This document shows, piece by piece, positions 8,816 to 17,066 of a stretch of DNA of 56,893 nt. The stretch's first letter is position 1, and the number at the start of each line of letters is the position of its first letter. The translations under genes were made by a program, and so were the position numbers. The notes below the pieces were generated by a model. The model searched no databases. It saw only the letters and a list, made by a program, of their open reading frames with translations, and was not told where the DNA came from. Source of the stretch: Bryobacterales bacterium (GTDB taxonomy: Bacteria > Acidobacteriota > Terriglobia > Bryobacterales > UBA6623); NCBI GenBank assembly GCA_022826925.1, contig JAJDTX010000122.1:1-56893 (forward strand), read 5' to 3'.

Positions 8816-9988
8816 TCAGATCCGTAGCGGCAGTTCCGAAAACCCGCGGAAGTTCGGAGTCGTCACGCGACGCGCCCGATCGAGGTCAACGTTCCACGCG
8901 CGGCTGGCCCCAACCAAGGCGCGGAACAATGCGTTCGCCATCTCGCGGGCCAGCGGCGCCCCAACGCAGAAGTGGATTCCCTTGCCCAACCCGAGGTGGC
9001 GATTGTTAGGCCTCTCGATGTCGAACTCGTCCGGCCTCTCGAAGGCGCGCTCGTCACGATTGGCGGAACCGATGTGCAACAGGACTTGCGCGCCTCCGGG
9101 TATCAGCTTGCCGTGCAGTGCCACATCTCTGGTAGGGCTGCGCACGAAGCCTTGCGCTGCGGCGTCCCAGCGCATGCCTTCCTCGACAAAGCTGGGCACC
9201 GATTCCGGGCGCGTCCGGAGCCGGCGGTATACCGCCGGATGCGTTGCGAGGGCATACGCAAGATTGGTGAACAGGTTGTTGGTGGACTCGAAGCCAGCCG
9301 TCAGGAACGTCATGGTCGTAACCACGACCTGTTCGCGGCTCAGCCGACGGCCATCCTGCTCTGCTCGCAGCATCGCGCTCATCAGGTCGTCGGCTGGCCG
9401 GGCGACACGCTCGCTCGCCAATCGGTCCAGATACTTGGTCAACTCGCGCATCGCGACCGCCTGCCGCGACTCGCGGCCGGGGACCGGCTCTTCGCGCAGG
9501 AAGAAATCGTCGAGCCAGCGGCGCAGGGCCAGGAAATCAGCGTCCGGCACGCCGAACATCGTTCCCAGGATCGCCGCGTTGAGCGGCGCCGACACCGCCC
9601 CGACCATGTCGACCTCGCCACGATCCTGCGCGGCGCGAGCAAGTGCGCTCGCATGCGAGGAGATGCGCGGGGCGAGCCGCTCAACCGTACGGCGCGTGAA
9701 CGCCTTCTCCACCAAGCCCCGAGCGAAGCGGTGGTCCGGGGGATCGGTCGTGCCTAGAGTCCGGCCGATCCGCTCCGGCATGTCGTTGACTAAGTTGCCG
9801 CGACGGGTCGAGGACCACGTCTTCCAGTCCCGGAAGGCGTTCGACACGTCCTCGAAGCGGGTCAGCACCCACAGTTGCTCCTCCGCCGAGAAGTGCGCCG
9901 GGTCGTCGTCCCGCAGTTCCCGGTAGTACGGGTATGGATTCTCGGCAGAGACGATGTCGAGGCGGTATGGCGTGATCGCCGCGACCAT
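8816..9988 (-). CDS. Cytochrome P450
   Basis: A soluble bacterial class-I-type P450 of about 390 residues, expected to insert one oxygen atom into an organic substrate using electrons from a ferredoxin and its reductase. Visible motifs are the I-helix oxygen-binding AGFEST (about 230-236), the ExxR pair in EEGMRWD (about 269-272) and the heme loop GLGKGIHFCVGAPLAR with the axial Cys near residue 341. ATG 9988 is taken as the start; a GTG at 9997 overlaps the MarR stop as GTGA and would couple the two translations, adding three residues. No ferredoxin or reductase gene lies nearby, so partners must come from elsewhere. The adjacent, divergent pca operon suggests a substrate that becomes protocatechuate or a related phenolic acid, for example by O-demethylation or ring hydroxylation. 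That is inference. Confidence 0.92.
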   Translation of the reverse strand: MVAAITPYRLDIVSAENPYPYYRELRDDDPAHFSAEEQLWVLTRFEDVSNAFRDWKTWSSTRRGNLVNDMPERIGRTLGTTDPPDHRFARGLVEKAFTRRTVERLAPRISSHASALARAAQDRGEVDMVGAVSAPLNAAILGTMFGVPDADFLALRRWLDDFFLREEPVPGRESRQAVAMRELTKYLDRLASERVARPADDLMSAMLRAEQDGRRLSREQVVVTTMTFLTAGFESTNNLFTNLAYALATHPAVYRRLRTRPESVPSFVEEGMRWDAAAQGFVRSPTRDVALHGKLIPGGAQVLLHIGSANRDERAFERPDEFDIERPNNRHLGLGKGIHFCVGAPLAREMANALFRALVGASRAWNVDLDRARRVTTPNFRGFSELPLRI

Positions 9989-9993
9989 CCGGA

Positions 9994-10434
9994 TCACCCG
10001 CCTTCCATCGCTTCGACCACGCGGTCCAGCGCATCGAAGAGCGCACGCTCCTCTTCCGCGTCGCGGGGCACGGCCCACAGGTCGCGGTGAAAGCTGCCGT
10101 CAGCAGCCGTCCACAATTCCCGCTGCAGCTGTCGACCGGCGTCGGTCAAGTGTACCTGGCGGGCCCTGCCATCGCGCGGATCGGTTTCGCGCCGCACCCA
10201 GCCGCGGCCCTCCATGCGACGCACCAGCGCGCCAATGGTGCTGGGATCGGAATAGCAGCGGCTGCAGATCTCCCGCTGGCTGACGCCGTCGCGCTCCGCC
10301 AGCAGGCTGAGCACCACGAATTGGTCGGCCGTGACACCGAACCGCTGGCGCAACTCGGCGTTGGCGCGCCGGTGGAGCGACTGATACGCCCGCCGCAAGC
10401 GAATGCCGAACGATTCTGCGAATTTCGAAGTCAT
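9994..10434 (-). CDS. MarR-family transcriptional regulator
   Basis: 146 residues with a central winged helix-turn-helix (about 32-95). FVVLSLLAERDGVSQREI is followed by the recognition helix region STIGALVRRMEGRGWVRR and the wing with the typical DPRDGRARQVHLTDAG motif. MarR proteins usually repress until a phenolic or other small aromatic binds. It is the first gene of the P450/symporter operon and is divergent from pcaDCHGB. The 63-bp gap between MarR and pcaD has a perfect palindrome overlapping promoters in both directions, so this protein is the likely regulator of both operons, with the effector perhaps the imported aromatic or protocatechuate. Confidence 0.9.
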   Translation of the reverse strand: MTSKFAESFGIRLRRAYQSLHRRANAELRQRFGVTADQFVVLSLLAERDGVSQREICSRCYSDPSTIGALVRRMEGRGWVRRETDPRDGRARQVHLTDAGRQLQRELWTAADGSFHRDLWAVPRDAEEERALFDALDRVVEAMEGG

Positions 10435-10445
10435 CTAGCGCGGGC

Positions 10446-10480
10446 TTGACTAGTGTTGCGTAGACGCAATATCCTGTCAA
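10446..10480. promoter_or_regulatory. Divergent promoter with MarR-type palindromic operator
   Basis: TTGCGT-AG-ACGCAA (10456-10469) is a perfect 6+2+6 inverted repeat. It is nested inside a second inverted pair, TTGAC (10446-10450) and GTCAA (10476-10480), with nearly the same centre. On the plus strand TTGACT 10446-10451, an 18-bp spacer and TATCCT 10470-10475 make a credible promoter for pcaD. On the minus strand TTGACA (10480 down to 10475) with a 17-bp spacer and AACACT makes a weaker one for marR. The palindrome fills the spacer of both, as expected for a repressor site. Binding by the adjacent MarR protein is inferred. Confidence 0.6.
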
Positions 10481-10497
10481 CGCTTCAGATCGCAAGG

Positions 10498-11292
10498 ATG
10501 GCGTTTGCAGAATCAGCGGACCTGACGATGTACTATCGCGCGGCAGGCCCCCCAGATGCCCCTCGCGTAGTCTTTCTGAATTCCCTGGGCACTGACTGTC
10601 GTATCTGGGATGATCTCATACTCGAGCTCGGCGGGCGAATCTGCTCCCTGCGCTACGATGAGCGCGGCCAAGGCCTGACGCAGAGCCCGGACGGGCCCTA
10701 CACGATCATCGATCACGCCGATGACCTGGCGGGCCTGCTCGACAGCCTCCGCTGGGGACCCGCGATCCTGTGCGGCCTGTCAATCGGCGGAATGATCGCC
10801 ATGTCTGCCGCCGTACGCAGACCGGACCTGGTGCAGGGCTTGGTGCTGGCCGACACAGCCGATCTGATCGGCCCGCGTGAATTCTGGGACACGCGCATCA
10901 GCCAAGTTCGCGCCGACGGCTTGGAGCCCCTCGCGGCAACGGTCATGGACCGCTGGTTCGGCTCGTCGTACTGCCGCGAACAGCCAGTCGCCGTGCGGGG
11001 CTGGACCGCCCTGCTCGCAAGGGCACCGGTCAACGGCTATCTGGGATCCTGCGCTGCGCTGCGCGACGCGGACCTAGGCAGCCTGCTGGGCAGTATCAGG
11101 GTCCCGGCAGTCTGCGTTTGCGGCTCGGAAGACCAGTCGACGCCAACCTCTGCGGTCAGGCGCTTGGCAGAGCGGTTGCCGGATTCTACGTACCGCGAGA
11201 TTCCCGGCGCGGGCCACCTCTCCCCGGTCGAGCGCCCGGACGAGTTCTCCTCTATCCTGTTGCAATTCTTGGAGGATCGCGTTGTACGCTGA
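10498..11292 (+). CDS. pcaD: 3-oxoadipate enol-lactonase
   Basis: An alpha/beta hydrolase of about 264 residues that hydrolyses beta-ketoadipate enol-lactone to beta-ketoadipate, the last step of the protocatechuate branch encoded here. The nucleophile elbow CGLSIGG puts the catalytic Ser at about 95, and the catalytic His is in GAGHLSPVERP at about 240. The oxyanion loop region reads VFLNSLGTDCRIWDD, typical of PcaD. ATG 10498 is used; an in-frame start at 10453 falls inside the promoter and operator and is unlikely. It heads pcaDCHGB. Its stop (10290s region of the operon, TGA 11290-11292) overlaps the next gene, whose TTG start lies at 11282. Confidence 0.9.
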   Translation: MAFAESADLTMYYRAAGPPDAPRVVFLNSLGTDCRIWDDLILELGGRICSLRYDERGQGLTQSPDGPYTIIDHADDLAGLLDSLRWGPAILCGLSIGGMIAMSAAVRRPDLVQGLVLADTADLIGPREFWDTRISQVRADGLEPLAATVMDRWFGSSYCREQPVAVRGWTALLARAPVNGYLGSCAALRDADLGSLLGSIRVPAVCVCGSEDQSTPTSAVRRLAERLPDSTYREIPGAGHLSPVERPDEFSSILLQFLEDRVVR

Positions 11293-11677
11293 CGATCTCC
11301 ACGGGCTCGGAATGCGCATCCGCAGGCAGGTCCTGGGAGACGCCCATGTTGAGCGCGCGGAAGCAACGAAGACGGACTTCGACGAGGCATTCCAACGCTT
11401 CATCACCGAATCTGCTTGGGGCTCGGTCTGGTCTCGTCCGCAGCTCGACCAGAGAACGCGGTCCCTTGTAACCATCGCCCTGTTGGGAGCGCTAGGGCAC
11501 TACGCCGAGCTGGAAATGCACGTGAAAGCCGCCCGACGCACAGGGGCGCAGAGAAGCGAAATCGCAGAAGCGCTCTTGCACGTCGCCGTGTACGCCGGCG
11601 TTCCAGCGGCGAACAGGGCATTCGCAGCGGCCCGGCGAGCGTTGGAGGAAATCGACGCGCAAGCAGGTGCGGAATGA
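11282..11677 (+). CDS. pcaC: 4-carboxymuconolactone decarboxylase
   Basis: 131 residues of the carboxymuconolactone decarboxylase (AhpD-like) fold. It converts gamma-carboxymuconolactone to beta-ketoadipate enol-lactone, the substrate of the preceding PcaD. Family marks are the N-terminal GMRIRRQVLGDAHVERA, ITESAWGSVWSRP, the helix RTRSLVTIALLGALGHYAEL and the HVAVYAGVPAANRA segment. The start is a TTG at 11282 with a GGAGG site six to seven bases upstream. This makes an 11-bp overlap with pcaD, and the gene overlaps pcaH by four bases (ATGA), so the set is translationally coupled. Confidence 0.92.
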   Translation: MYADDLHGLGMRIRRQVLGDAHVERAEATKTDFDEAFQRFITESAWGSVWSRPQLDQRTRSLVTIALLGALGHYAELEMHVKAARRTGAQRSEIAEALLHVAVYAGVPAANRAFAAARRALEEIDAQAGAE

Positions 11678-12384
11678 CCTCCAAGCGGATCCTTAGCCCC
11701 CGCGACTGGTCCTCACACCCGCGCCAGGCACATCCTGAGTACAAGTCGACGCTGCTTCGCTCGCAACGGCAGCCCCTGGTTCCGCTGCCACAATCGCTGT
11801 CTGAGCTGACAGGCCCGGCCTTTGGGCACTGCGGCGTGACCGGCCTAGACGCCGACCTGACCCGCAACGCAATCCGGGCTGGCGAGGCCATCGGCGAGCG
11901 CATCGTTGTGGCAGGGCGACTCCTTGACGAGTCCGGAAGAGCGGTTCCGAACGCCCTGATCGAAGTTTGGCAGGCGAACGCGGCCGGCCGCTACGTGCAT
12001 TCTCAAGACCAGCACGACGCCCCGCTCGACCCCAACTTCCTCGGCGCCGGCAGGGCGTTGACAGATAGCTCCGGGCGCTACCGCTTCACCACCATCCGCC
12101 CGGGGGCGTATCCGTGGCGCAACCATCCGAATGCTTGGCGACCGGCACATATCCATTTCTCGGTCTTCGGCACAGCATTCATCCAACGGCTTGTCACGCA
12201 GATGTATTTTCCGGGAGATCCGTTGCTGGCCCTAGATCCGATCTTCAATGCCACCGCCGACGCGACCGCACGCCAGCGGCTCGTAGCGGCGTTTTCGACG
12301 GAGCTGACAGAGCCTGAATGGGCCTTGGGCTTCGAATTCGATATCGTTCTGCGCGGGCCGCAAGCGACCCCGCTGGAGTCCTGA
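11674..12384 (+). CDS. pcaH: Protocatechuate 3,4-dioxygenase, beta subunit
   Basis: About 236 residues. With the alpha subunit it cleaves protocatechuate between the two hydroxyls to give beta-carboxy-cis,cis-muconate, using non-heme Fe(III). All four iron ligands are present with the classical spacing: Tyr107 (GRYVH), Tyr146 (GAYPW), His159 and His161 (AHIH). The 39, 13 and 2 residue gaps equal those of the Pseudomonas enzyme. The N-terminal part PQSLSELTGPAFG is also typical of beta subunits. The ATG at 11674 overlaps the pcaC stop as ATGA, and the upstream open frame antisense-like extension is rejected. The enzyme should be active. Confidence 0.94.
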   Translation: MTSKRILSPRDWSSHPRQAHPEYKSTLLRSQRQPLVPLPQSLSELTGPAFGHCGVTGLDADLTRNAIRAGEAIGERIVVAGRLLDESGRAVPNALIEVWQANAAGRYVHSQDQHDAPLDPNFLGAGRALTDSSGRYRFTTIRPGAYPWRNHPNAWRPAHIHFSVFGTAFIQRLVTQMYFPGDPLLALDPIFNATADATARQRLVAAFSTELTEPEWALGFEFDIVLRGPQATPLES

Positions 12385-12388
12385 GGCC

Positions 12389-12946
12389 GTGTCATCCCAG
12401 ACGCCATCGCAGACTGTCGGTCCGTTCTTCTCACATGCCCTGACCCCCGGCGCGACCGGCCACGCTCCGATTGCCGGAAGGCAGCTGGCCGATGAACGCA
12501 CGCCCGGGACGTTGATTCGCATCGAGGGCCGTGTCCTCGATGGCGTGGGCCACGCCGTGACAGACGCCTTGGTCGAAATCTGGCAGGCCCGGCATGACGG
12601 CGCCTATCCCGACGGCTCTGATGCGTTTCGCGGATTCGGAAGAGCGAGCACCGATGCCGACGGGCGATTCTGGTTTCAAACCGTCAAGCCGGGCGCGCCG
12701 CCGGAGAACGGCGCACCGCACGTCAACGCCGCCGTGTTCGCCCGCGGCATGCTCAACCATGCTTTCACGCGCATCTACTTCTCTGACGAGCAGGAAGAGA
12801 ACTCGCGAGACCTCGTTCTGGCCAGTGTCGATCCCGTGCGGCGGAAGAGTCTGGTCGCATCGCTGCGAGACCCGGCGGGCCCGCCGGTCTACGATTTCGA
12901 GATCTGCCTGCAAGGCGTCCATGAAACCGTTTTCTTCGACGCCTGA
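12389..12946 (+). CDS. pcaG: Protocatechuate 3,4-dioxygenase, alpha subunit
   Basis: 185 residues, the structural partner of PcaH. It opens with TPSQTVGPFFSHAL, a hallmark of the alpha subunit, and shares the beta-sandwich core (DALVEIWQARHDGAYPDG; NAAVFARGMLNHAFTRIYF). As in other alpha subunits the His-x-His iron ligands are absent (HVNAAVFARG aligns there), so it builds the active-site pocket rather than binding iron. The start is GTG 12389, five bases after the pcaH stop, with GGAG upstream in the end of pcaH. Confidence 0.92.
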   Translation: MSSQTPSQTVGPFFSHALTPGATGHAPIAGRQLADERTPGTLIRIEGRVLDGVGHAVTDALVEIWQARHDGAYPDGSDAFRGFGRASTDADGRFWFQTVKPGAPPENGAPHVNAAVFARGMLNHAFTRIYFSDEQEENSRDLVLASVDPVRRKSLVASLRDPAGPPVYDFEICLQGVHETVFFDA

Positions 12947-12985
12947 GCCCCGCCGCTCGAATTCGCGTAAGCAGGGAGGATCAAG

Positions 12986-14356
12986 TTGACCGCCTCGCCG
13001 TTTGACTCGTCCCTGCTGGGCACACTCGTGTCGGATCCGGAGACCGCGAAGTACTTCTCCGACGAGGCAGCCGTGCGGGCAATGCTCGACTTCGAGGCTG
13101 CACTAGCTACCGCGCAAGAGCGCCTCAAGGTGATTCCTGCAGGATCAGCCGCGCAGATCTGCCGCGCGGCCGAAGGATTCGAGCCGGATTGGGCGAGGCT
13201 CGGAACGAGCATGCCAGCGTCCGGGCACCCCGTGACGGAGCTTGTCCGCGAGCTGCGCGAAGCGGCCGGGCCAGCCGGACAGTACGTCCACTTTGGCGCA
13301 ACGGCGCAGGACGTCATGGACACAGCCCTGGTCGTACGCCTGTCCCGCGTGCTGGCGGCGTTTGATCGGCGGCTACAGGATTTAGTCGACGTTCTTGCCG
13401 ACTACGCTGACCGCCACCGCAACACAGTAATGGCCGGTCGCACCAGGACCCAGCAGGCCGTGCCCGTCACGTTCGGGCTCAAGGCGGCCGGCTGGCTGCT
13501 GCCGCTGGCGCGTCACCGCATTCGACTTGCCGAACTCTGGCCCCGAACAGTGACCGTGCAGTGCGGCGGCGCGGCCGGCACTCTAGGGACGCTGGGCACG
13601 AAGGGTCTGGCCGTGATGCAAGAGCTGGCCCGGGAACTGGGGCTCGGCGCCCCAGCCGCTCCGTGGCATGCGCAGCGAGACGGCTTCGCGGAACTGGCCG
13701 GCTGGTTGTCACTTCTCACCGGATCGCTCGGCAAGATCGGCCAGGATCTAGCCCTTATGGCCCAGACGGAAGTCGCTGAAGCCAGCGATGGCAGCGTGGG
13801 CTCGTCCAGTGCGATGCCGCACAAGGCCAACCCAGTCAACTCTGAGCTGCTGGTGGCGATCGGGCGTGCCAACGCCACCTTGCTGTCCTCCATGCACCAG
13901 GCCGCAATCCATGAGCACGAGCGAGGAGGCAGCGCTTGGAGCTTGGAATGGATCACCCTGCCGCAGATGACCACGCTCGCCGGAGCCGCGCTGCGAACGT
14001 CTCGCGAGGCCCTCAGTGGCCTCAGCGTTGACCCTGATCGAATGGCCCGCAACCTGTCCGCCTCATCGGGCGGCGTCCTCGCCGAATCCGCCAAAGTATT
14101 GCTTGCGGCAACGATGCCAGTAAACGAAGCGGCGCGGCGCGTCAGGGAAGCCAGTCAGCAAGCGCGCCAGACCGGGAGCGATCTGATTGAGATCCTGCGC
14201 CGCGATGGGCCCGCGGATGTCGATTGGGCCGCGCTGAGCGATCCGGCCAACTGGCTGGGCTCGGCCAACGCGTTTGTTGACCGAGCCATCGACACAGCAC
14301 GGGCTGGGCCAGCCCCGCTGCGGCTCGGGTCAGACCCGGAACGACCGGATGCTTGA
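12986..14356 (+). CDS. pcaB: 3-carboxy-cis,cis-muconate cycloisomerase
   Basis: A member of the fumarase/aspartase superfamily, 456 residues, which cyclises beta-carboxymuconate to gamma-carboxymuconolactone. The superfamily signature GSSSAMPHKANP is at about 272-283 with its flexible catalytic loop serine. HFGATAQDVMDTA (residues about 98-110) and the TRTQQAVPVTFGLK segment form the other conserved regions. TTG 12986 is the start because an AGGGAGGA ribosome site ends five bases before it. It is the last gene of pcaDCHGB; no pcaI, pcaJ or pcaF follows, so beta-ketoadipate must be activated and thiolysed by enzymes encoded elsewhere. Confidence 0.93.
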   Translation: MTASPFDSSLLGTLVSDPETAKYFSDEAAVRAMLDFEAALATAQERLKVIPAGSAAQICRAAEGFEPDWARLGTSMPASGHPVTELVRELREAAGPAGQYVHFGATAQDVMDTALVVRLSRVLAAFDRRLQDLVDVLADYADRHRNTVMAGRTRTQQAVPVTFGLKAAGWLLPLARHRIRLAELWPRTVTVQCGGAAGTLGTLGTKGLAVMQELARELGLGAPAAPWHAQRDGFAELAGWLSLLTGSLGKIGQDLALMAQTEVAEASDGSVGSSSAMPHKANPVNSELLVAIGRANATLLSSMHQAAIHEHERGGSAWSLEWITLPQMTTLAGAALRTSREALSGLSVDPDRMARNLSASSGGVLAESAKVLLAATMPVNEAARRVREASQQARQTGSDLIEILRRDGPADVDWAALSDPANWLGSANAFVDRAIDTARAGPAPLRLGSDPERPDA

Positions 14357-14920
14357 CCGCGCCGGTTGACAGACCCGTGACAGGCGTCAACGTCGACCGA
14401 GAACCGCGCACTTGCAGCAATCGAAGGCTGCGCACATACGGAGTAGGTCCGCTGTGGGTCTTGCAGATCCACCCAGCGGTACCGAGACACCATGCCTCGA
14501 GCTCCAGTCGCTCACTGAGTCGCTCGCGTCCTGTCGATTCCTTGCTGCAAAGCTCGGGCCGGCGCCCGTCCGGCGAGTGCAGCCGGTCGGTCCGAGCCAA
14601 GGGGCTTGCGCTGAGGCCTGCCGCTCCCAAATGAAATCCTGATTACCATTTGGCCGTCTAATTGGCAATTACGACTGCAAGTCGACGGGAGCCATGACCG
14701 AAACCGATCCATCGAGCGTGGACAGACTGCACGGTCGCGTGGCTTTCCGGAGCCCGGCGGGCAGGCAAGGCCACCCTCGCCCGCACGCTGCCCGCCACCT
14801 AGAAGAACTGCGACCTGCTCCGCAATCCGGCCCGACGAGCGTCCCGCTGCCGCGCTTTCGCCGTGGGACTACAATATGCCCAGCAGCGATCCCTACGCGG
14901 CAAGGCCGCGAGAGGCGAAT
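14357..14920. other. Intergenic region, 564 bp
   Basis: The gap between the end of pcaDCHGB and the next gene. Short open frames exist on both strands, but none has a ribosome site, codon bias or recognisable product. I see no tRNA cloverleaf or clear terminator hairpin. Near its right end there is a promoter-like TACAAT (14870-14875), described separately. Confidence 0.4.
14870..14875 (+). promoter_or_regulatory. Probable -10 element (TACAAT)
   Basis: TACAAT lies immediately before an in-frame ATG at 14876. A transcript from it would begin downstream of that ATG, so this element argues that the next gene starts at ATG 14921 instead. No convincing -35 hexamer is found 16-18 bp upstream, so confidence is low. 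Confidence 0.35.
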
Positions 14921-15562
14921 ATGACGATGGCCAAGATTCTCGGCAGCCGGCGCTATGTCGAAATCCCGGGCAACGCGTCATTCGAGCTGCCGCCTCTGGT
15001 GCTGCACTCGGGCCCGGAGTCGAAGCAGTTGGACGCATTGGTCGACAGTGCCGGTGACATCATCGATTCGGAATCGTTGATCCCCGGTGCCACCCAAGAC
15101 GCACTGAATGCGGAAAACACGCTCGAATCGGTCCGCTTCGGGCTGGCAGCGAATTTAGTTCACGAATACCGCGCTTTCGTGCGGCACTGGACATGGGGCG
15201 AGTCCGTGCTGGAGTGGATCCGCCAGTGCGAGACCAGCTTCGAAGTGCAACCCAACCTGCGCCGGTTGCTGCGCCCGGATGTCTGGCCGCACGCCGGGCG
15301 GGCCAGCTTCGTCACCCTGCTCGAGGACAAGGGCGCTGCCGACGAGAACATCGTGCTCCAGAACGCTATGGGCTACAGGCTGACCTTCCGCCAGCCCCCT
15401 CCCATCGAGTTCTTCTCCGAGAAGTTCCTGTTCTTCCTCAATTCCTCGCTCGGCAGGACGGCCTATGCGAACTGGGCGGACAACGACAGCCGCGACGTCG
15501 CGTCACTGCCTCCGGAGCGGTTCCAGTTCTTTGTGATGACAGACCAAATCCGCGAGGTCTGA
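14921..15562 (+). CDS. Conserved-looking hypothetical protein
   Basis: About 213 residues with strong G/C third-position bias, so a real gene, but I do not recognise the family. It has no signal peptide or membrane helix and looks cytosolic. It is rich in aromatics in its C-terminal half (EFFSEKFLFFLNSS; NWADNDSRDVASLPPERFQ), and the N-terminus LGSRRYVEIPGNASFELPPL looks like a beta-strand start. ATG 14921 is preferred to ATG 14876 because AGAGG sits five bases upstream and a TACAAT box overlaps the earlier start. It lies upstream of the sugar-oxidoreductase cluster on the same strand, with a 132-bp gap. Confidence 0.65.
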   Translation: MTMAKILGSRRYVEIPGNASFELPPLVLHSGPESKQLDALVDSAGDIIDSESLIPGATQDALNAENTLESVRFGLAANLVHEYRAFVRHWTWGESVLEWIRQCETSFEVQPNLRRLLRPDVWPHAGRASFVTLLEDKGAADENIVLQNAMGYRLTFRQPPPIEFFSEKFLFFLNSSLGRTAYANWADNDSRDVASLPPERFQFFVMTDQIREV

Positions 15563-15694
15563 GCGAGTTTTCGGACTGCCGCCGTGCGGGCCCTACCGCC
15601 CGATGTGACCAAGGCAGTTACAATGGCCTTTCATGGGCCTCGCGCCGGGACCTGCGTCCCGCGGCGCCTACGAGTCTTGAAGGGGGAACATCCA

Positions 15695-17011
15695 ATGACA
15701 GAACCGACTGCTGCTGTGCCGCATACCAAGGAGAGCGTCACACGCCGCAACTTCATGCAGAAATCCGCCGGCACGGCGGCTGCAACAGCGGCGGGCCTGC
15801 AAATAGTGCGGCCGCAAGCCTTGCGCGGCGATGACGGCGAAAAGCTGTCGATCGGGATCGTGGGCTGCGGCGGGCGCGGCACAAGGGGTGTTGCGGAGGC
15901 CATTCGCGGAAACCCCAACTACGAGCTCCACGTGATGGGAGACCTGTTCGAAGACCAGCTCGAACGCTCCCTGCGGCGCTTGCGCGACTCGGACGAATTC
16001 CCGGCCGAGGTCAAGCAGCAGATCAAGGTTGCGCCTGAGAACCGCTACTTGGGCTACGACGCCTATAAGAAAGTTGTCGACTCCGGGGTGGACGTGGTCT
16101 TCCTGCACACTCCCCCGGGCTGGCGGCCGCTGCACCTCGAGTACGCCATCAACGCCAACAAGCACGTGTTCGCCGAGAAGCCGCTGGCCACGGACATGAT
16201 GGGCGCCCAGAAGGTGATCCGCCTGGCGAAGGAGTCCGAGCAGAAGAAGCTGACGGTCATGATCGGCGCGCAGCGTCGTTCCCAGAAGGAGTACGTCGAG
16301 TCGGTGCAACGCATCCAAGACGGCGAGATCGGGGACGTGGTGGCCACCTATGCCAACTGGATCTCCGGCCCGGTCATCAAGGGTGCGGACTTCCAAGAGA
16401 GGCTCGACCAAGACTCGCTGGCGTGGCAGCAGCGCGCTTGGTACTCGCACGTGTGGATCTGCGGCGACCAGATCGTCGAGCAGCACCTGCACAATATCGA
16501 TGTCATCAACTGGGTGTTGGGCGACACCCATCCGGTCAGCGTGGTGGCGTCGGGCGGCGCGGTCTGGCGTCCGCGCGAGAAGCTCTATGGCAATATCTAC
16601 GACCACGTGTACGCCGATTTCGAATACGCCAACGGCGTGCGCATGTCGAGCCACTGCCGGCAGTACCCCGAACGCAAGGTGCGCCGCGTGAACGAGCTGG
16701 TGGTCGGCACCCGCGGGCGGTCAACCGTTAGGGACTTGGGCACGCCGTCGCAGACCAGCCCCTACGTGCAAGAGCACATCGACATGATCAAGTCGATCAA
16801 CGGCAGCGGTCCGTACAAGAACCAAGCCCTGGCGGTCGCTTACTCAACCATGACGGCGATCATGGGCCGCGAGTCAGCCTATGCCGGCATCGAGGTCACG
16901 TGGGACATGGCGATGAATTCCAAGCAGAACCTGATCCCGGACAACCCGTCGCTTGACGGCAAGCACGACGTGCCCGAACTGCCGCGTCCCGGCGAGTACG
17001 AGTTCATCTAG
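15695..17011 (+). CDS. Tat-exported Gfo/Idh/MocA-family dehydrogenase
   Basis: About 438 residues. ATG 15695 follows an AGGGGGA site and opens a twin-arginine signal (TRRNFMQKSAGTAAATAAG), so the protein is exported folded, probably with its NAD(P) bound. The Rossmann motif GIVGCGGRG is at about 54-62 and the family EKPLA motif (VFAEKPLATD) near 160, followed by the C-terminal alpha/beta substrate domain (HLHNIDVINWVLGD contains the usual catalytic His region). Family members oxidise, reduce or epimerise sugars and inositols; exported versions are frequent in Planctomycetes and Acidobacteria and some are glycosidases. The substrate is unknown. Confidence 0.88.
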   Translation: MTEPTAAVPHTKESVTRRNFMQKSAGTAAATAAGLQIVRPQALRGDDGEKLSIGIVGCGGRGTRGVAEAIRGNPNYELHVMGDLFEDQLERSLRRLRDSDEFPAEVKQQIKVAPENRYLGYDAYKKVVDSGVDVVFLHTPPGWRPLHLEYAINANKHVFAEKPLATDMMGAQKVIRLAKESEQKKLTVMIGAQRRSQKEYVESVQRIQDGEIGDVVATYANWISGPVIKGADFQERLDQDSLAWQQRAWYSHVWICGDQIVEQHLHNIDVINWVLGDTHPVSVVASGGAVWRPREKLYGNIYDHVYADFEYANGVRMSSHCRQYPERKVRRVNELVVGTRGRSTVRDLGTPSQTSPYVQEHIDMIKSINGSGPYKNQALAVAYSTMTAIMGRESAYAGIEVTWDMAMNSKQNLIPDNPSLDGKHDVPELPRPGEYEFI

Positions 17012-17066
17012 CGACCGGCCGGGCCTGTATTCGTCGCGGCCGCGACCGCGGCAAGGGAGACCCACC

